DNA from: Synergistaceae bacterium | Lineage (GTDB): Bacteria > Synergistota > Synergistia > Synergistales > Aminobacteriaceae | Assembly: GCA_017439345.1 (NCBI GenBank) | Contig: JAFSJJ010000019.1 | Location: 35,765 to 99,764, forward strand | DNA length: 64,000 nucleotides | Direction: 5' to 3' | Shown here: positions 46,777 through 55,008 of the stretch, piece by piece | Numbering within the stretch: the first letter of the stretch is position 1 | Layout of the letters: the number at the start of each line of letters is the position of its first letter | Translations under genes and position numbers: made by a program | The notes under the pieces: generated by a model | What the model was told of the DNA's origin: nothing | Database searches by the model: none | Seen by the model: only the letters and a program-made list of their open reading frames with translations

Positions 46777-47256
46777 TTACTTTAACAGAAACTCAAGAGG
46801 TCTCACAGTATCTAGGACGAATACAGCGCGTGAAATTTTCTTGGGGGCATTCTTGATATTTATATGGACGCTGAAGAATCTGTCATTATGATTTATTCCC
46901 ATTGTGAGAGCGTTGTTATCTCCGATTAAGTCCGAAATTTCCTGATAGGTCAGTGCTTTAGAGTCTACGCTTTCGACAGTACCTGATATATCGATATTAT
47001 CATCAGGAATTCTTACGATCATACCCTTTTTGAGTTTCGAGGCGTTATCTACTGTGAGAAGAGCATATGCTTCGTCGTTGTCAAATGCTAATACAGGCGA
47101 GGTGAACGAGACCTCAAGATGACCGTTGAAGAGCCAGAAGAAGAAACCTGCAAGAAATATAAGTATAGCTGAGAGAATTATCCAAGCTCCAGGATTAGTT
47201 ACTCGGATATAATTATTTAACTGTTCGGGTGATTTTAATTTGTCTGAACGGGGCAT
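46777..47256 (-). CDS. small HlyD-like membrane adaptor of the RiPP export system
   Basis: A 159-residue protein with a short cytoplasmic N-terminus (LKSPEQLNNYIRVTNPGAW, matching the start of NHLM secretion proteins), one membrane helix (residues about 25-45), then a beta-rich domain (KKGMIVRIPDDNIDISGTVESV) like the lipoyl/barrel part of HlyD-type fusion proteins. The long coiled-coil hairpin is missing, and usual NHLM HlyD proteins (TIGR03794-like) are more than twice this size. No stop or frameshift suggests decay, so it may be a naturally minimal adaptor. Preceded by AAAGGAA at fair spacing. It is the first gene of the export operon, transcribed away from the precursors. Confidence 0.75.
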   Translation of the reverse strand: MPRSDKLKSPEQLNNYIRVTNPGAWIILSAILIFLAGFFFWLFNGHLEVSFTSPVLAFDNDEAYALLTVDNASKLKKGMIVRIPDDNIDISGTVESVDSKALTYQEISDLIGDNNALTMGINHNDRFFSVHINIKNAPKKISRAVFVLDTVRPLEFLLK

Positions 47257-47467
47257 TGTTATTATTCCTTTCTTAAATTCTAGTGAATGTTTTAATGCTT
47301 GTATGTTTATTATGTTTATTATGTTTATATGGAAAAATTTTTTTTGTAATTATATAATAATAGTGCAAAAAGTTTTCAAACCTGTATATTTATTAATAAT
47401 TACTTCACGAATCTTGAGGCAGGTTAATCCATTATTCATTATTTAAGAAGGAGACGGTATCTCTATC
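47257..47467. promoter_or_regulatory. divergent promoter region between RiPP export genes and precursors
   Basis: A 211-base A+T-rich spacer with repeated TTTATTATG units (47305-47335). It must carry promoters for both directions, but no clear -35/-10 pair could be chosen. It contains ATTTATTAATAATTACTTC, a 19-base string also found at 39682-39700. AAGGAG precedes the first precursor. Confidence 0.4.
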
Positions 47468-47767
47468 ATGAGCGATAAAAAATTCATGGAACTCTTATCA
47501 TCAGACGCTAAAGTAAGGACAGAAGTTCTTGAAGAGGCTTACAAGTCACTCTTGAAACTTGCTGAGGACAAAGGCTTTTTTGAAGACGCTATGAAGGTAC
47601 GTTCAGACGCAATGACTAAGATAGCAGAGGCTCACGGCTTCAAAGCTGCTTCAGTACAGGAACTCACAGAGGAAGACCTCGCGTCCGTTGCAGGAGGTTT
47701 TCAGGAGCCGAGATGTAATATTCTGGGAGGCTATATATACTGCGAAGGAGAGCATATGAACTTGTAA
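47468..47767 (+). CDS. RiPP precursor peptide 1 (Nif11/NHLP-like leader)
   Basis: A 99-residue precursor. The leader (1-77) is helical and acidic, with a Nif11-like C-terminal part (KIAEAHGFKAASVQELTEEDLASVAGG), ending in a double glycine at 76-77 for the C39 peptidase. The 22-residue core starts FQEP and contains RCNILGGYIYCEGE with Cys83 and Cys92, then HMNL. Two cysteines with many aliphatic and aromatic residues between them suit radical SAM thioether or carbon-carbon crosslinking. There is a good ribosome site (AAGGAG). It is followed after 61 bases by a near copy. Confidence 0.88.
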   Translation: MSDKKFMELLSSDAKVRTEVLEEAYKSLLKLAEDKGFFEDAMKVRSDAMTKIAEAHGFKAASVQELTEEDLASVAGGFQEPRCNILGGYIYCEGEHMNL

Positions 47768-48052
47768 TACACTCTCTGTATTTGTATTTAAGATTTAATA
47801 AGATTTAATAAGGAGATGTTGTTCTATTATGGGCGATAAAAAATTCATGGAACTCTTATCATCAGACGCTAAAGTAAGGACACAAGTTCTTGAAGAGGCT
47901 TACAAGTCACTCTTGAAACTCGCTGAGGACAAAGGCTTTTTTGAAGACGCTATGAAGGTACGTTCAGACGCAATGACTAAGATAGCAGAGGCTCACGGCT
48001 TCAAAGCTGCTTCAGTACAGGAACTCACAGAGGAAGAACTCAAGTCCGTTGC
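47468..48052 (+). repeat. tandem duplication of the RiPP leader
   Basis: Bases about 47469-47692 and 47830-48053 are near-identical, offset 361 bases, with only a handful of substitutions in the leader; divergence begins right at the core. The spacer between them repeats AGATTTAATA twice before the AAGGAG of copy 2. Confidence 0.85.
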
Positions 48053-48128
48053 AGGCGGGGTTAAGGAGCAAAGATGTAATATCCTGGGAGGCTGGATGTA
48101 CTGCGAAGGAGAATTTATGAACCTGTAA
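47829..48128 (+). CDS. RiPP precursor peptide 2 (Nif11/NHLP-like leader)
   Basis: A 99-residue partner of the first precursor. The leader differs at only about five residues (for example KVRTQV for KVRTEV and EELKSVAGG for EDLASVAGG). The core keeps RCNILGG and YCEGE with both cysteines but changes the start (VKEQ), the aromatic pair (WM for YI) and the tail (FMNL for HMNL). So the modification frame is conserved while other positions vary, as in a two-component or diversified RiPP. The gene is followed 37 bases later by the radical SAM enzyme. Confidence 0.88.
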   Translation: MGDKKFMELLSSDAKVRTQVLEEAYKSLLKLAEDKGFFEDAMKVRSDAMTKIAEAHGFKAASVQELTEEELKSVAGGVKEQRCNILGGWMYCEGEFMNL

Positions 48129-48165
48129 GGCACCTGTTTTAATAATCACTGGAGCGTGAATATTC

Positions 48166-49575
48166 TTGTACTACAAATTGAAGGGTAATTATATTTTACG
48201 GGGCTGGGACGATCTGCCTTACGCTCTTGTAAATACCGATACGGGACATACTGACTTCCTGACTTCTCAGAAATTCAGGGCTATGGAATACTGCAGCGGT
48301 AAAGTAGATATTTCTATGCCTTTCATAGATGACGACATTCGGGAATTTATTCTCAAGTCAGAACGTAACGGGATCGCAGAACCATGCGAACCAGGTTATG
48401 CCATTACCCCTAATCAGGAGTACAAGAAATATCCTGCTCCTTATACTTACGGCGCGCACTGGTCAATAACAGGAAAATGTAATTATAAATGCCGTCATTG
48501 CTTCATGTCTGCTCCTGATGTAAATTCACCTGAACTCTCACATGAAGACATCATGAAGATAATAGACGAACTCGAGGACTGCGGAATTATGAACGTCTCA
48601 CTCACAGGAGGCGAACCTCTGATACGCTCAGATTTTCTTGATATAGTCGATACATTGCGCGAACGTAATATTAATATTACTCAGATATATTCAAACGGTG
48701 CGTTAGTAAATAAAAATTTATTAACTGAACTTGACAACAGAAACATTCACCCGCAATTCAGCATGAGTTTTGACGGTGTAGGCTGTCATGACTGGCTGAG
48801 GGGAATTCCTGGAGCTGAGAAACTCGTTAATAATGCGTTTGCTTTGTGCCGTGATATGGGATTCCCTACGAGCTGCGAAATGGTTCTTCACAAAGGAAAT
48901 AAACACACTCTAAGAGACAGCGTAAATCATCTTGCTTCACTCGGTTTGAATACTTTAAAAGTTGTTATGGTCAACAGCAGCGGCGAATGGATGAAAAACG
49001 GTCTTGCAGATATGTCGCTCAGTATACCTGAATTCTTTCAGATATGCTTGGATTACCTGCCCTGTTATTACTCTGACGGAATGCCTGTAAATTTACTGCT
49101 GACTTCATTTTTCACAGCTTCCCCGAAATCTCCTGACGAGTATCACATTATAGGCTATGATGAGAGCTATGACCCTGATAAAACTTTTCTATGCGGAACA
49201 ATAAGACGAATGACATATATTTCACCTGAGGGCCGTGCTTTGATGTGTTCAAATCTTATAGGCACAAAGTTTGAGAGAGACTGCGACCCTATAATTTCAA
49301 CAGGGGAAAAACTTTCTGAATGCTTAAGAGCTGAACACTATCGCAAATTCGTAAACTTGACTGCAAGAGACCTTCTAAATACTAACAGTGAGTGCCGTAA
49401 CTGCAAATTCTCAAAACACTGCTCAGGAGGCTGCCGAATGGTGCCGCTATTACTGCTCGGTGAAAATAATCTTATGGGTAAATCTCCGACTATGTGCGAG
49501 CTTCATTACGGGGGCTGGGTAAATAAAATCATTGACACAGTAAAGAAAGCACGTCCTAGCGCAAAATTAAGTTAA
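48166..49575 (+). CDS. radical SAM/SPASM RiPP maturase
   Basis: A 469-residue enzyme expected to modify the two precursors. Residues 1-80 (MYYKLKGNYILRGWDDLPYAL) look like a PqqD-type recognition domain. The SAM cluster motif is CNYKCRHC (near 105-112), with LTGGEPL for SAM binding. The C-terminal SPASM region supplies auxiliary cluster cysteines (FLCGTIRR, MCSNLIG, ECRNCKFSKHCSGGC, MCELHYGG). Such enzymes make sactionine, ranthionine or cyclophane links; which one cannot be told from sequence. Start is TTG at 48166 with GGAG about 11 bases upstream. The last codons overlap the convergent pseudogene by 4 bases. Confidence 0.92.
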   Translation: MYYKLKGNYILRGWDDLPYALVNTDTGHTDFLTSQKFRAMEYCSGKVDISMPFIDDDIREFILKSERNGIAEPCEPGYAITPNQEYKKYPAPYTYGAHWSITGKCNYKCRHCFMSAPDVNSPELSHEDIMKIIDELEDCGIMNVSLTGGEPLIRSDFLDIVDTLRERNINITQIYSNGALVNKNLLTELDNRNIHPQFSMSFDGVGCHDWLRGIPGAEKLVNNAFALCRDMGFPTSCEMVLHKGNKHTLRDSVNHLASLGLNTLKVVMVNSSGEWMKNGLADMSLSIPEFFQICLDYLPCYYSDGMPVNLLLTSFFTASPKSPDEYHIIGYDESYDPDKTFLCGTIRRMTYISPEGRALMCSNLIGTKFERDCDPIISTGEKLSECLRAEHYRKFVNLTARDLLNTNSECRNCKFSKHCSGGCRMVPLLLLGENNLMGKSPTMCELHYGGWVNKIIDTVKKARPSAKLS

Positions 49576-51201
49576 TATATAAAGCTCTTGGCCGGGTCAT
49601 ATTCTTTCGTCTCGATCTTCATAATATTTAATACAGCGTGAATAATATTATCTGTCGTGAATTCGTTATCTACACTGAGTGCTATTCTCCTGCAAATATC
49701 AGGATATGATGTCTTGAACTGACTCGATGTCCATATAATCACCGGAACTTCAAGCATAGCCCGAGTCCTGTTAGCTGCTTCACTGTGTCCCATAAAATTT
49801 ATAGTGTCGTAAACTTCCTGCCCGTGATCTGAATATGTAAATAATAATTGCGTTTCTTGTCTCAAAGCGTTTAATAATCTCGTTCACTACGAAATCGTTA
49901 TATAACACTGCATTGTCATATTCGGCTCGAATTTTCTGTGATAGATTTATCGTGTTCAAGCCCTGTTCGTCTTCGGGTGAAAACTTCTTGAACTCTTTCG
50001 GATAACGCATAGAATAATCTATGTGAGTACCCATTAAGTGAATGACGTAAAAATTTTTATTAGTGCTTTGAGTCAATACTTCGTCAAGTAATGGCAGCAG
50101 CTTTTCATCATAGCTTTTGACTTCAGAGCTTATAGCAATTCTTGATGAATCTTACCGTTGTGAATTTGCTTAAGTCAACCTGAGCAGAATATAATCTCCC
50201 TGCACGCGCGCAGACTCCGAATTGTTCCTGATTAGAGAGCTAAATTGTCTTGCAGCCTGCCTGACGCAAGATATTAAACAAGCTGGTATACTCGTACCAT
50301 TCTGAATTTGGATTGCTGTTCTGACTCTCGAGATCATAGAACGTTAATAATTTTTCCATGAATTTGCTTGTTACAGCATGAGGACTCGAGGCATTATTAA
50401 ACACGTAGAGTTCATTATTATCTTTGCGCTTTATTAAATTCGGTGTAGTGTTGAGCTCGTAATTATATATTGACATGTGAGCGCGGCTCGTTGACTCTCC
50501 GAGAATAAATATAGTGCTTTCATTTCGTGTTAATATAATTTCTATACGTGCCTGAGTTAAAGCTCTCTCGAACAAATGACGCTCCCAGAAGACTTCAAGA
50601 ATCATAACGGGCAGCCTGAACTGTGAGAAGAACTGTACAAAGAAAAAATTCTGACACTATTCAGATATACCTGACAGTGAAGCAATAATTATTAGAGTGA
50701 TCCAGAAAAATTTTTTGCTGCGGATAATATTTAACAGCAAGCACAGTATAACAACGCATATCACAGCAAGAGATAAATACATCAAGAACTCTGCTTGAAT
50801 AATATATGACCTGAAGAATTCAAGAGACTCTGATTGATTGGTCTCAAGAAGAGCGTTTAGCATACCTGAGTCAAATTTGCAGTGATAATAGCACAGGCTG
50901 AACAAGTCAAGAATGCATATAATAAAATTCAGGAATAATATAATATATTTTTCGATGTGATTAATTCTGCCCCTGCCGAATAGAACACGCGGATACGTAG
51001 CGATTAATATACTTGAGAAAATAATAATTGCTGTTCCTGTTATAAATAATATTACTCGCGAAAAAAAAAATTTATGTCAGGTTCAATCGAGAAGTATTCA
51101 AAGGCTGAACACGTTAAATTCATTGCTGACATCAAGAATATAAATGCTCTCTCGCTTTGGTACTCGCGAAATATAGAATCAAAATCAATTTTTATTTTCA
51201 A
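49572..51201 (-). pseudogene. phosphoethanolamine transferase (sulfatase fold), multiply broken
   Basis: Joined in order, fragments rebuild an EptA/CptA-like protein of about 540 residues. Membrane part: from TTG at about 51201, LKIKIDFDSIFREY to FSIEPDINFFF, then frame change, SRVILFITGTAIIIFSSI to IIASLSGISE. Periplasmic part: FILGESTSRAHMSIYNY (nucleophile Thr region), VIHLMGTHIDYSMRYP, and TYSDHGQEVYD. Lesions: a ten-T tract at 51061-51070 (one T short), a shift near 50650, a TAG at 50240-50242 where Trp is expected, a shift near 50155, and one near 49855. It once added phosphoethanolamine to a surface glycolipid. It is convergent with the radical SAM gene. Confidence 0.85.
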
Positions 51202-51236
51202 GATCGAATCAAGCTCACCTTTTGCGTATAATTAAA

Positions 51237-51563
51237 TTAAAGTGTTAAGCATTTTATCTGATCTGCCCCCCGCAAATTATCGAGCATTAAACTTGAGCCG
51301 TTGGGAAATATTAGCCTGTTCCAGATGACTAAGACTCTATTTTGGCCTGCATTAATCTGATGATCATATGTGCTGATGAGTCTCGAGCCTCTGGAAATTA
51401 ATAAATATCGTCCTGTAGCATTGTCGTAAACGTTCTCTGAGAGCTGAGCTATCATGTTGCCCGGCAAGTCCGAGTTAAGCCCCGAAATCAACACGCATGG
51501 AAGCAGCACGCCTGCCTTGAGTTCAAGAGAACTGACAGGAAAAGCCCGGGTATTGTTGCACAC
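51237..51563 (-). pseudogene. VirB10/TrbI conjugation protein fragment
   Basis: A 108-residue remnant matching the C-terminal barrel of VirB10/TrbI: LELKAGVLLPCVLISGLNSDLPGN, AQLSENVYDNATGRYLLI, SRGSRLISTYD, NRVLVIWNRLIFPNGSS. Intact proteins have several hundred residues before this and about 80 after; both are missing, and a stop lies just upstream of the GTG. No other conjugation gene is in the window. It marks a past conjugative element at this spot. Confidence 0.8.
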
Positions 51564-51824
51564 ATTTCACGACGCAATTTATTTAGATTCCTGCGGGTTA
51601 CTTCTTCATGTTGCCTTGCTCAAATCTGCTCCTACGTTTTTATTATTCTCGTTAATATCAAGCAATCAGAATTAAGTTATATATTATTAATTGAAATTTT
51701 GCGCTTGATTATATAAAATTTATTTATCCTAAAAATTATTAACTAAAACTTTATTGGCGTTCGTGATTTAGACTCGTAACTACCGGGTCTGAAAATATAT
51801 ATTATTATTTATGGAGGTATCTTC
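51564..51824. other. 261-base spacer upstream of the sugar operon
   Basis: No gene is seen. The right part is the leader of the binding-protein gene, A+T-rich, ending in ATGGAGG seven bases before the ATG. A promoter and operator for the sugar operon are expected here but no convincing box or palindrome was found. Confidence 0.5.
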
Positions 51825-52760
51825 ATGAAAAAATTTTTTGTCGCAGCTTTATCCGTTCTTATAGTTATGAGCCTCGCATTCAGTGCAAGTGCCGCAGGTA
51901 TCATGTACATCATTACCCCGTCAACTTCTAACCCGTTCTTTGGGACTGAGCAGAGAGTAGGAGCCGCAAAAGTCAGAGCTCTCGGTTATGAACCCAAATG
52001 CTTCTCACACGATGACGACGCAGCCAAGCAGCTTGAACTTTTCGAGGCAGCAATAGCAGACAAGGCAGTAGCAATTATTTGCGACAACGCAGGTGCAGAC
52101 GCTTCAATCGAGGCAATCAAGAAAGCTAATGCCGCAAATATTCCCGTATTCCTGATTGACAGAGAGATTAACGAGTCAGGTCTTGCAATAGTCCAGATCG
52201 TAGCAGACAACGCCCAGGGTGCAGCAGCAATCGCAGAGAAATGGGTCGAAGCTATGGACTACAAAGGAGAATACGCAGAACTTCTCGGCCGTGAGTCAGA
52301 TACTAACTGCCAGGTTCGTTCACAGAATTATCACTCAGTTATTGACGAGTATCCTGACTTCAAAATGGTAGCTCAGCAGACAGCTAACTGGGATCAGACT
52401 GAAGCATATTCAAAGACTGAAGCGATTTTACAGGCTCACCCCGAAATTAAGGGAATTATAAGCGGAAATGACACAATGGCTTGCGGAGCTGCTCAGGCAT
52501 GTATCGATGCTAAACGCCCTGACATTAAGATTATAGGACTCGATGGTTCAGACGACGCAGCAGGATATATCGCTAAAGGCCAGATGGTAGGCACAGCATT
52601 ACAGCAGATCGCAAAGATTACCGAAATGGCAATCGAGCAGGCTGACGAATACATCAGGACAGGCAAGAAGCCCGCTACAGAAAAGCAGCTTGTTCCGTGT
52701 ATCGCAATCACTAAGGACAACGTAGCAAATCTTTCACAGTTCGTTTACACAGAGAAATAA
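51825..52760 (+). CDS. sugar ABC transporter periplasmic binding protein (RbsB-like)
   Basis: A 311-residue class B binding protein. Sec signal KKFFVAALSVLIVMSLAFSASA with cleavage before AGIMYI. The mature protein shows STSNPFFGTEQRVGAAK, IICDNAGADASIEAI, VFLIDREIN, and the second lobe GIISGNDTMACGAAQACI and IIGLDGSDDAAGYI, the blocks of ribose-type sugar receptors (LacI-like fold). It captures the substrate for the RbsA/RbsC-type transporter downstream. A strong hairpin follows the gene, so it is probably made in excess over the rest of the operon. Confidence 0.93.
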   Translation: MKKFFVAALSVLIVMSLAFSASAAGIMYIITPSTSNPFFGTEQRVGAAKVRALGYEPKCFSHDDDAAKQLELFEAAIADKAVAIICDNAGADASIEAIKKANAANIPVFLIDREINESGLAIVQIVADNAQGAAAIAEKWVEAMDYKGEYAELLGRESDTNCQVRSQNYHSVIDEYPDFKMVAQQTANWDQTEAYSKTEAILQAHPEIKGIISGNDTMACGAAQACIDAKRPDIKIIGLDGSDDAAGYIAKGQMVGTALQQIAKITEMAIEQADEYIRTGKKPATEKQLVPCIAITKDNVANLSQFVYTEK

Positions 52761-52777
52761 TTTAGTTCGCAATTAAG

Positions 52778-52805
52778 CGGGGGAATCACACAGCCCCCGT
52801 TTTTT
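52778..52805 (+). terminator. intra-operon terminator/attenuator after the binding protein
   Basis: CGGGGG pairs with CCCCCG around a 10-base loop and is followed by TTTTTT. Placed between the binding-protein gene and the rest of the operon, it likely reduces read-through. Confidence 0.8.
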
Positions 52806-52835
52806 ATGATTTATCACGAAAGGAGAATTATAAAC

Positions 52836-53420
52836 TTGAAGGGTAAAATTATCGCCGTCATAATAGCAATAGCTCTAATCGTATTCGTTGCTAAGTCCGC
52901 AAAAGTCATCGACAAAGGCACTGAAGGCCAGTACACCGGAGTCGTAGCGTTCGATGCCGGAGCAAGTTCACAAAGCGACTGGGATAAAATATCTTCACAG
53001 ATAACGGGAAGTGCTCAGGAAATAAGCGCGCTTAATCTTAATGAGCTCGGAGCAGGCAAAGCTGTAAAATTTCGCGGAGTAGTTAACGAGTTCTCATCAA
53101 AGGCTAACGGCAAGAAGAAATCTATCACCGTAACACCTGAGAATTATTCGGGTAACGCGCAGTTTATTGTTCAGTTAGGAAGCATTTACACAGGAACTTC
53201 AATCAGGGACGTTCAGACAGTAAAAGGCTTCGGAGATTTCACAAACCAAACTGAATGGAGTCAGTACGCGAAGGCTTTAAATTCTCAGCTTGACAAAGAA
53301 GTTGTTGCACCTCTCAATATTGACGAGAATATCAAGGGTAAGAATATAACAATCACAGGCACTGCGACATCATCAGGGAACCAGGTTACTATTACGCCTG
53401 TTGCTATAGTTATCGAGTAG
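52836..53420 (+). CDS. DUF2291 family exported/membrane-anchored protein
   Basis: A 194-residue protein of the DUF2291 family, which is found next to ribose/rhamnose-type ABC transporters and whose role is unknown. One N-terminal hydrophobic helix (GKIIAVIIAIALIVFVAKS) is followed by a beta-rich domain with KFRGVVNEFSSKANGKKKS, FIVQLGSIYTGTSIRD and NITITGTATSSGNQVTITPVAIVI, resembling an OB-type barrel. The start is TTG at 52836 with AAAGGAG at good spacing; a longer frame from ATG at 52806 would begin inside the terminator. It probably faces the periplasm and may assist uptake. Confidence 0.8.
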   Translation: MKGKIIAVIIAIALIVFVAKSAKVIDKGTEGQYTGVVAFDAGASSQSDWDKISSQITGSAQEISALNLNELGAGKAVKFRGVVNEFSSKANGKKKSITVTPENYSGNAQFIVQLGSIYTGTSIRDVQTVKGFGDFTNQTEWSQYAKALNSQLDKEVVAPLNIDENIKGKNITITGTATSSGNQVTITPVAIVIE

Positions 53421-53438
53421 TCAGGGGGATTTAAAATC

Positions 53439-54983
53439 ATGTTCGATGATCCCAACGTTGTATTACACTGCGAAAAGATTGACAAGATTTATCCCGGAAC
53501 TAAAGCCCTTGATGGTGTATCGTTTGACTTACTCAAAGCAAAAGTTAATGTTCTGATAGGCGAGAACGGCGCGGGCAAGTCGACTCTAATGAAGATGATA
53601 GCAGGCATAGAGCAGCCCTCAGCAGGCAAAATGTACATGGACGGCCGGGAAGTTTATTTCAGGGACATCAATGACGCTAAGGCACGGGGCATAGGCATAA
53701 TTCACCAGGAGTTAAGCCTCTTCCCGAATCTCACTGTCTATCAGAATATTTACATGAATCATGAAAAGACTCATGCGGGCTTTCTTGATGACAAGGCTCA
53801 CATTGAAGGCGCAAAGGCTATATTAAAGCGTCTTGAGCATGAAATCCCCCCTGATACTATGGTAGGAGATTTACGAGTCGGCCAGCAGCAAATGGTAGAG
53901 ATAGCACGCAACTTAGTTGACAATGATTTGCGGGTCTTAATTATGGACGAACCTACAAGCTCGTTATCTGCAGCTGAAGTCAAAGTGTTATTCAAGATTA
54001 TGCGTGAATTGTTAGCTCAGGGAATTTCTATAGTTTACATCTCTCACAGACTAGAGGAAATTATGGAAATCGGCGATCATGTTACGATTCTGCGTGATGG
54101 GAAATACGTAGCCGACGCAGATATTAAAGATATAACTCTTGAATGGATAGTTGAAAACATGGTCGGAAAGAATACCCAGTATCACAGGTTTGAACGCAGC
54201 ATAGATTTGAACTCGGCAGAAAAGATTCTCGAAGTCAAAGATTTATGCTTACCAAAGACCGGAGGAGGCTGGCTTCTCGACAACGTAAATATGTATCTCA
54301 AGAAGGGTGAAGTTCTCGGCATTTACGGACTGTTAGGAGCCGGGCGCAGTGAGTTATTTGAGTGCTTAATGGGTATGAGGCCCGAACATTCCGGCGAAGT
54401 GATTTACAAAGGCTCAAGAATGAAAGTAGGAACAATCGCTGACCAGTTGAACGCAGGATTTGCCATAGTTCCTGAGGACAGACAGAGACAGGGACTCGTT
54501 CAAAGCCTCGATATTTGCAAAAATGCTTCTTTAGCTTCACTTGAAGAATTTGCAACGTTCGGACTCATGGATTACACAGCAGAAGGCAAGGCAGTAGATG
54601 ACGAAATCAGAGAGCTTCATATTAAAGTCGCTGATAAAAAGCTGCCAATTCTTTCACTGTCAGGAGGCAACCAGCAAAAAGTTGTTATTGCTAAAGGACT
54701 CATGACAAAGCCTGAAATTCTCTTGATGGATGAACCTTCACGCGGAATAGATATAGGTGCTAAGACAGAAGTTTTTGAAATCATTCACGAGTTCTCAGAA
54801 CGCGGGCTGTCAATAATCGTAATATCGTCTGAACTTAAGGAAATTATGGCGATTGCTGACAGAATATATGTGTTGTCAAACGGTAAATGCACTGCTGAAT
54901 TAAGCGGTTCTGACATCACGGAAGATAATTTAGTTCGCGCATCGTATGCAGGTCTGGGAACTGGTAAAAGTTCTGCTGCTTGA
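53439..54983 (+). CDS. sugar ABC transporter ATPase with two ATP-binding domains (RbsA/MglA-like)
   Basis: A 514-residue double ATPase. Domain 1: Walker A GENGAGKSTLM, signature-like VGQQQMVEIAR, Walker B LIMDEPTSS. Domain 2 has the usual degenerate Walker A (GLLGAGRSELF), signature SGGNQQKVVIAKG and Walker B LLMDEPSRGID. It energises import together with the permease encoded 26 bases downstream. It is complete and typical of the CUT2 carbohydrate uptake family. Confidence 0.95.
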   Translation: MFDDPNVVLHCEKIDKIYPGTKALDGVSFDLLKAKVNVLIGENGAGKSTLMKMIAGIEQPSAGKMYMDGREVYFRDINDAKARGIGIIHQELSLFPNLTVYQNIYMNHEKTHAGFLDDKAHIEGAKAILKRLEHEIPPDTMVGDLRVGQQQMVEIARNLVDNDLRVLIMDEPTSSLSAAEVKVLFKIMRELLAQGISIVYISHRLEEIMEIGDHVTILRDGKYVADADIKDITLEWIVENMVGKNTQYHRFERSIDLNSAEKILEVKDLCLPKTGGGWLLDNVNMYLKKGEVLGIYGLLGAGRSELFECLMGMRPEHSGEVIYKGSRMKVGTIADQLNAGFAIVPEDRQRQGLVQSLDICKNASLASLEEFATFGLMDYTAEGKAVDDEIRELHIKVADKKLPILSLSGGNQQKVVIAKGLMTKPEILLMDEPSRGIDIGAKTEVFEIIHEFSERGLSIIVISSELKEIMAIADRIYVLSNGKCTAELSGSDITEDNLVRASYAGLGTGKSSAA

Positions 54984-55008
54984 TATAAAAATTGCTTGAG
55001 GTGAGAAA

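Noticed and set aside
42367..48128. Lanthipeptide (LanM-type) cluster
   Set aside because: No LanM, LanB or cyclase gene is present; the only modifying enzyme seen is a radical SAM/SPASM protein.
12756..51201. Frameshifts as general sequencing error
   Set aside because: All housekeeping genes are intact; breaks occur only in a nuclease, a transposon gene, a surface-lipid gene and the two repeat-containing surface genes, which fits real pseudogenes and phase switches. Single-base errors at 13572 and 30871 remain possible.
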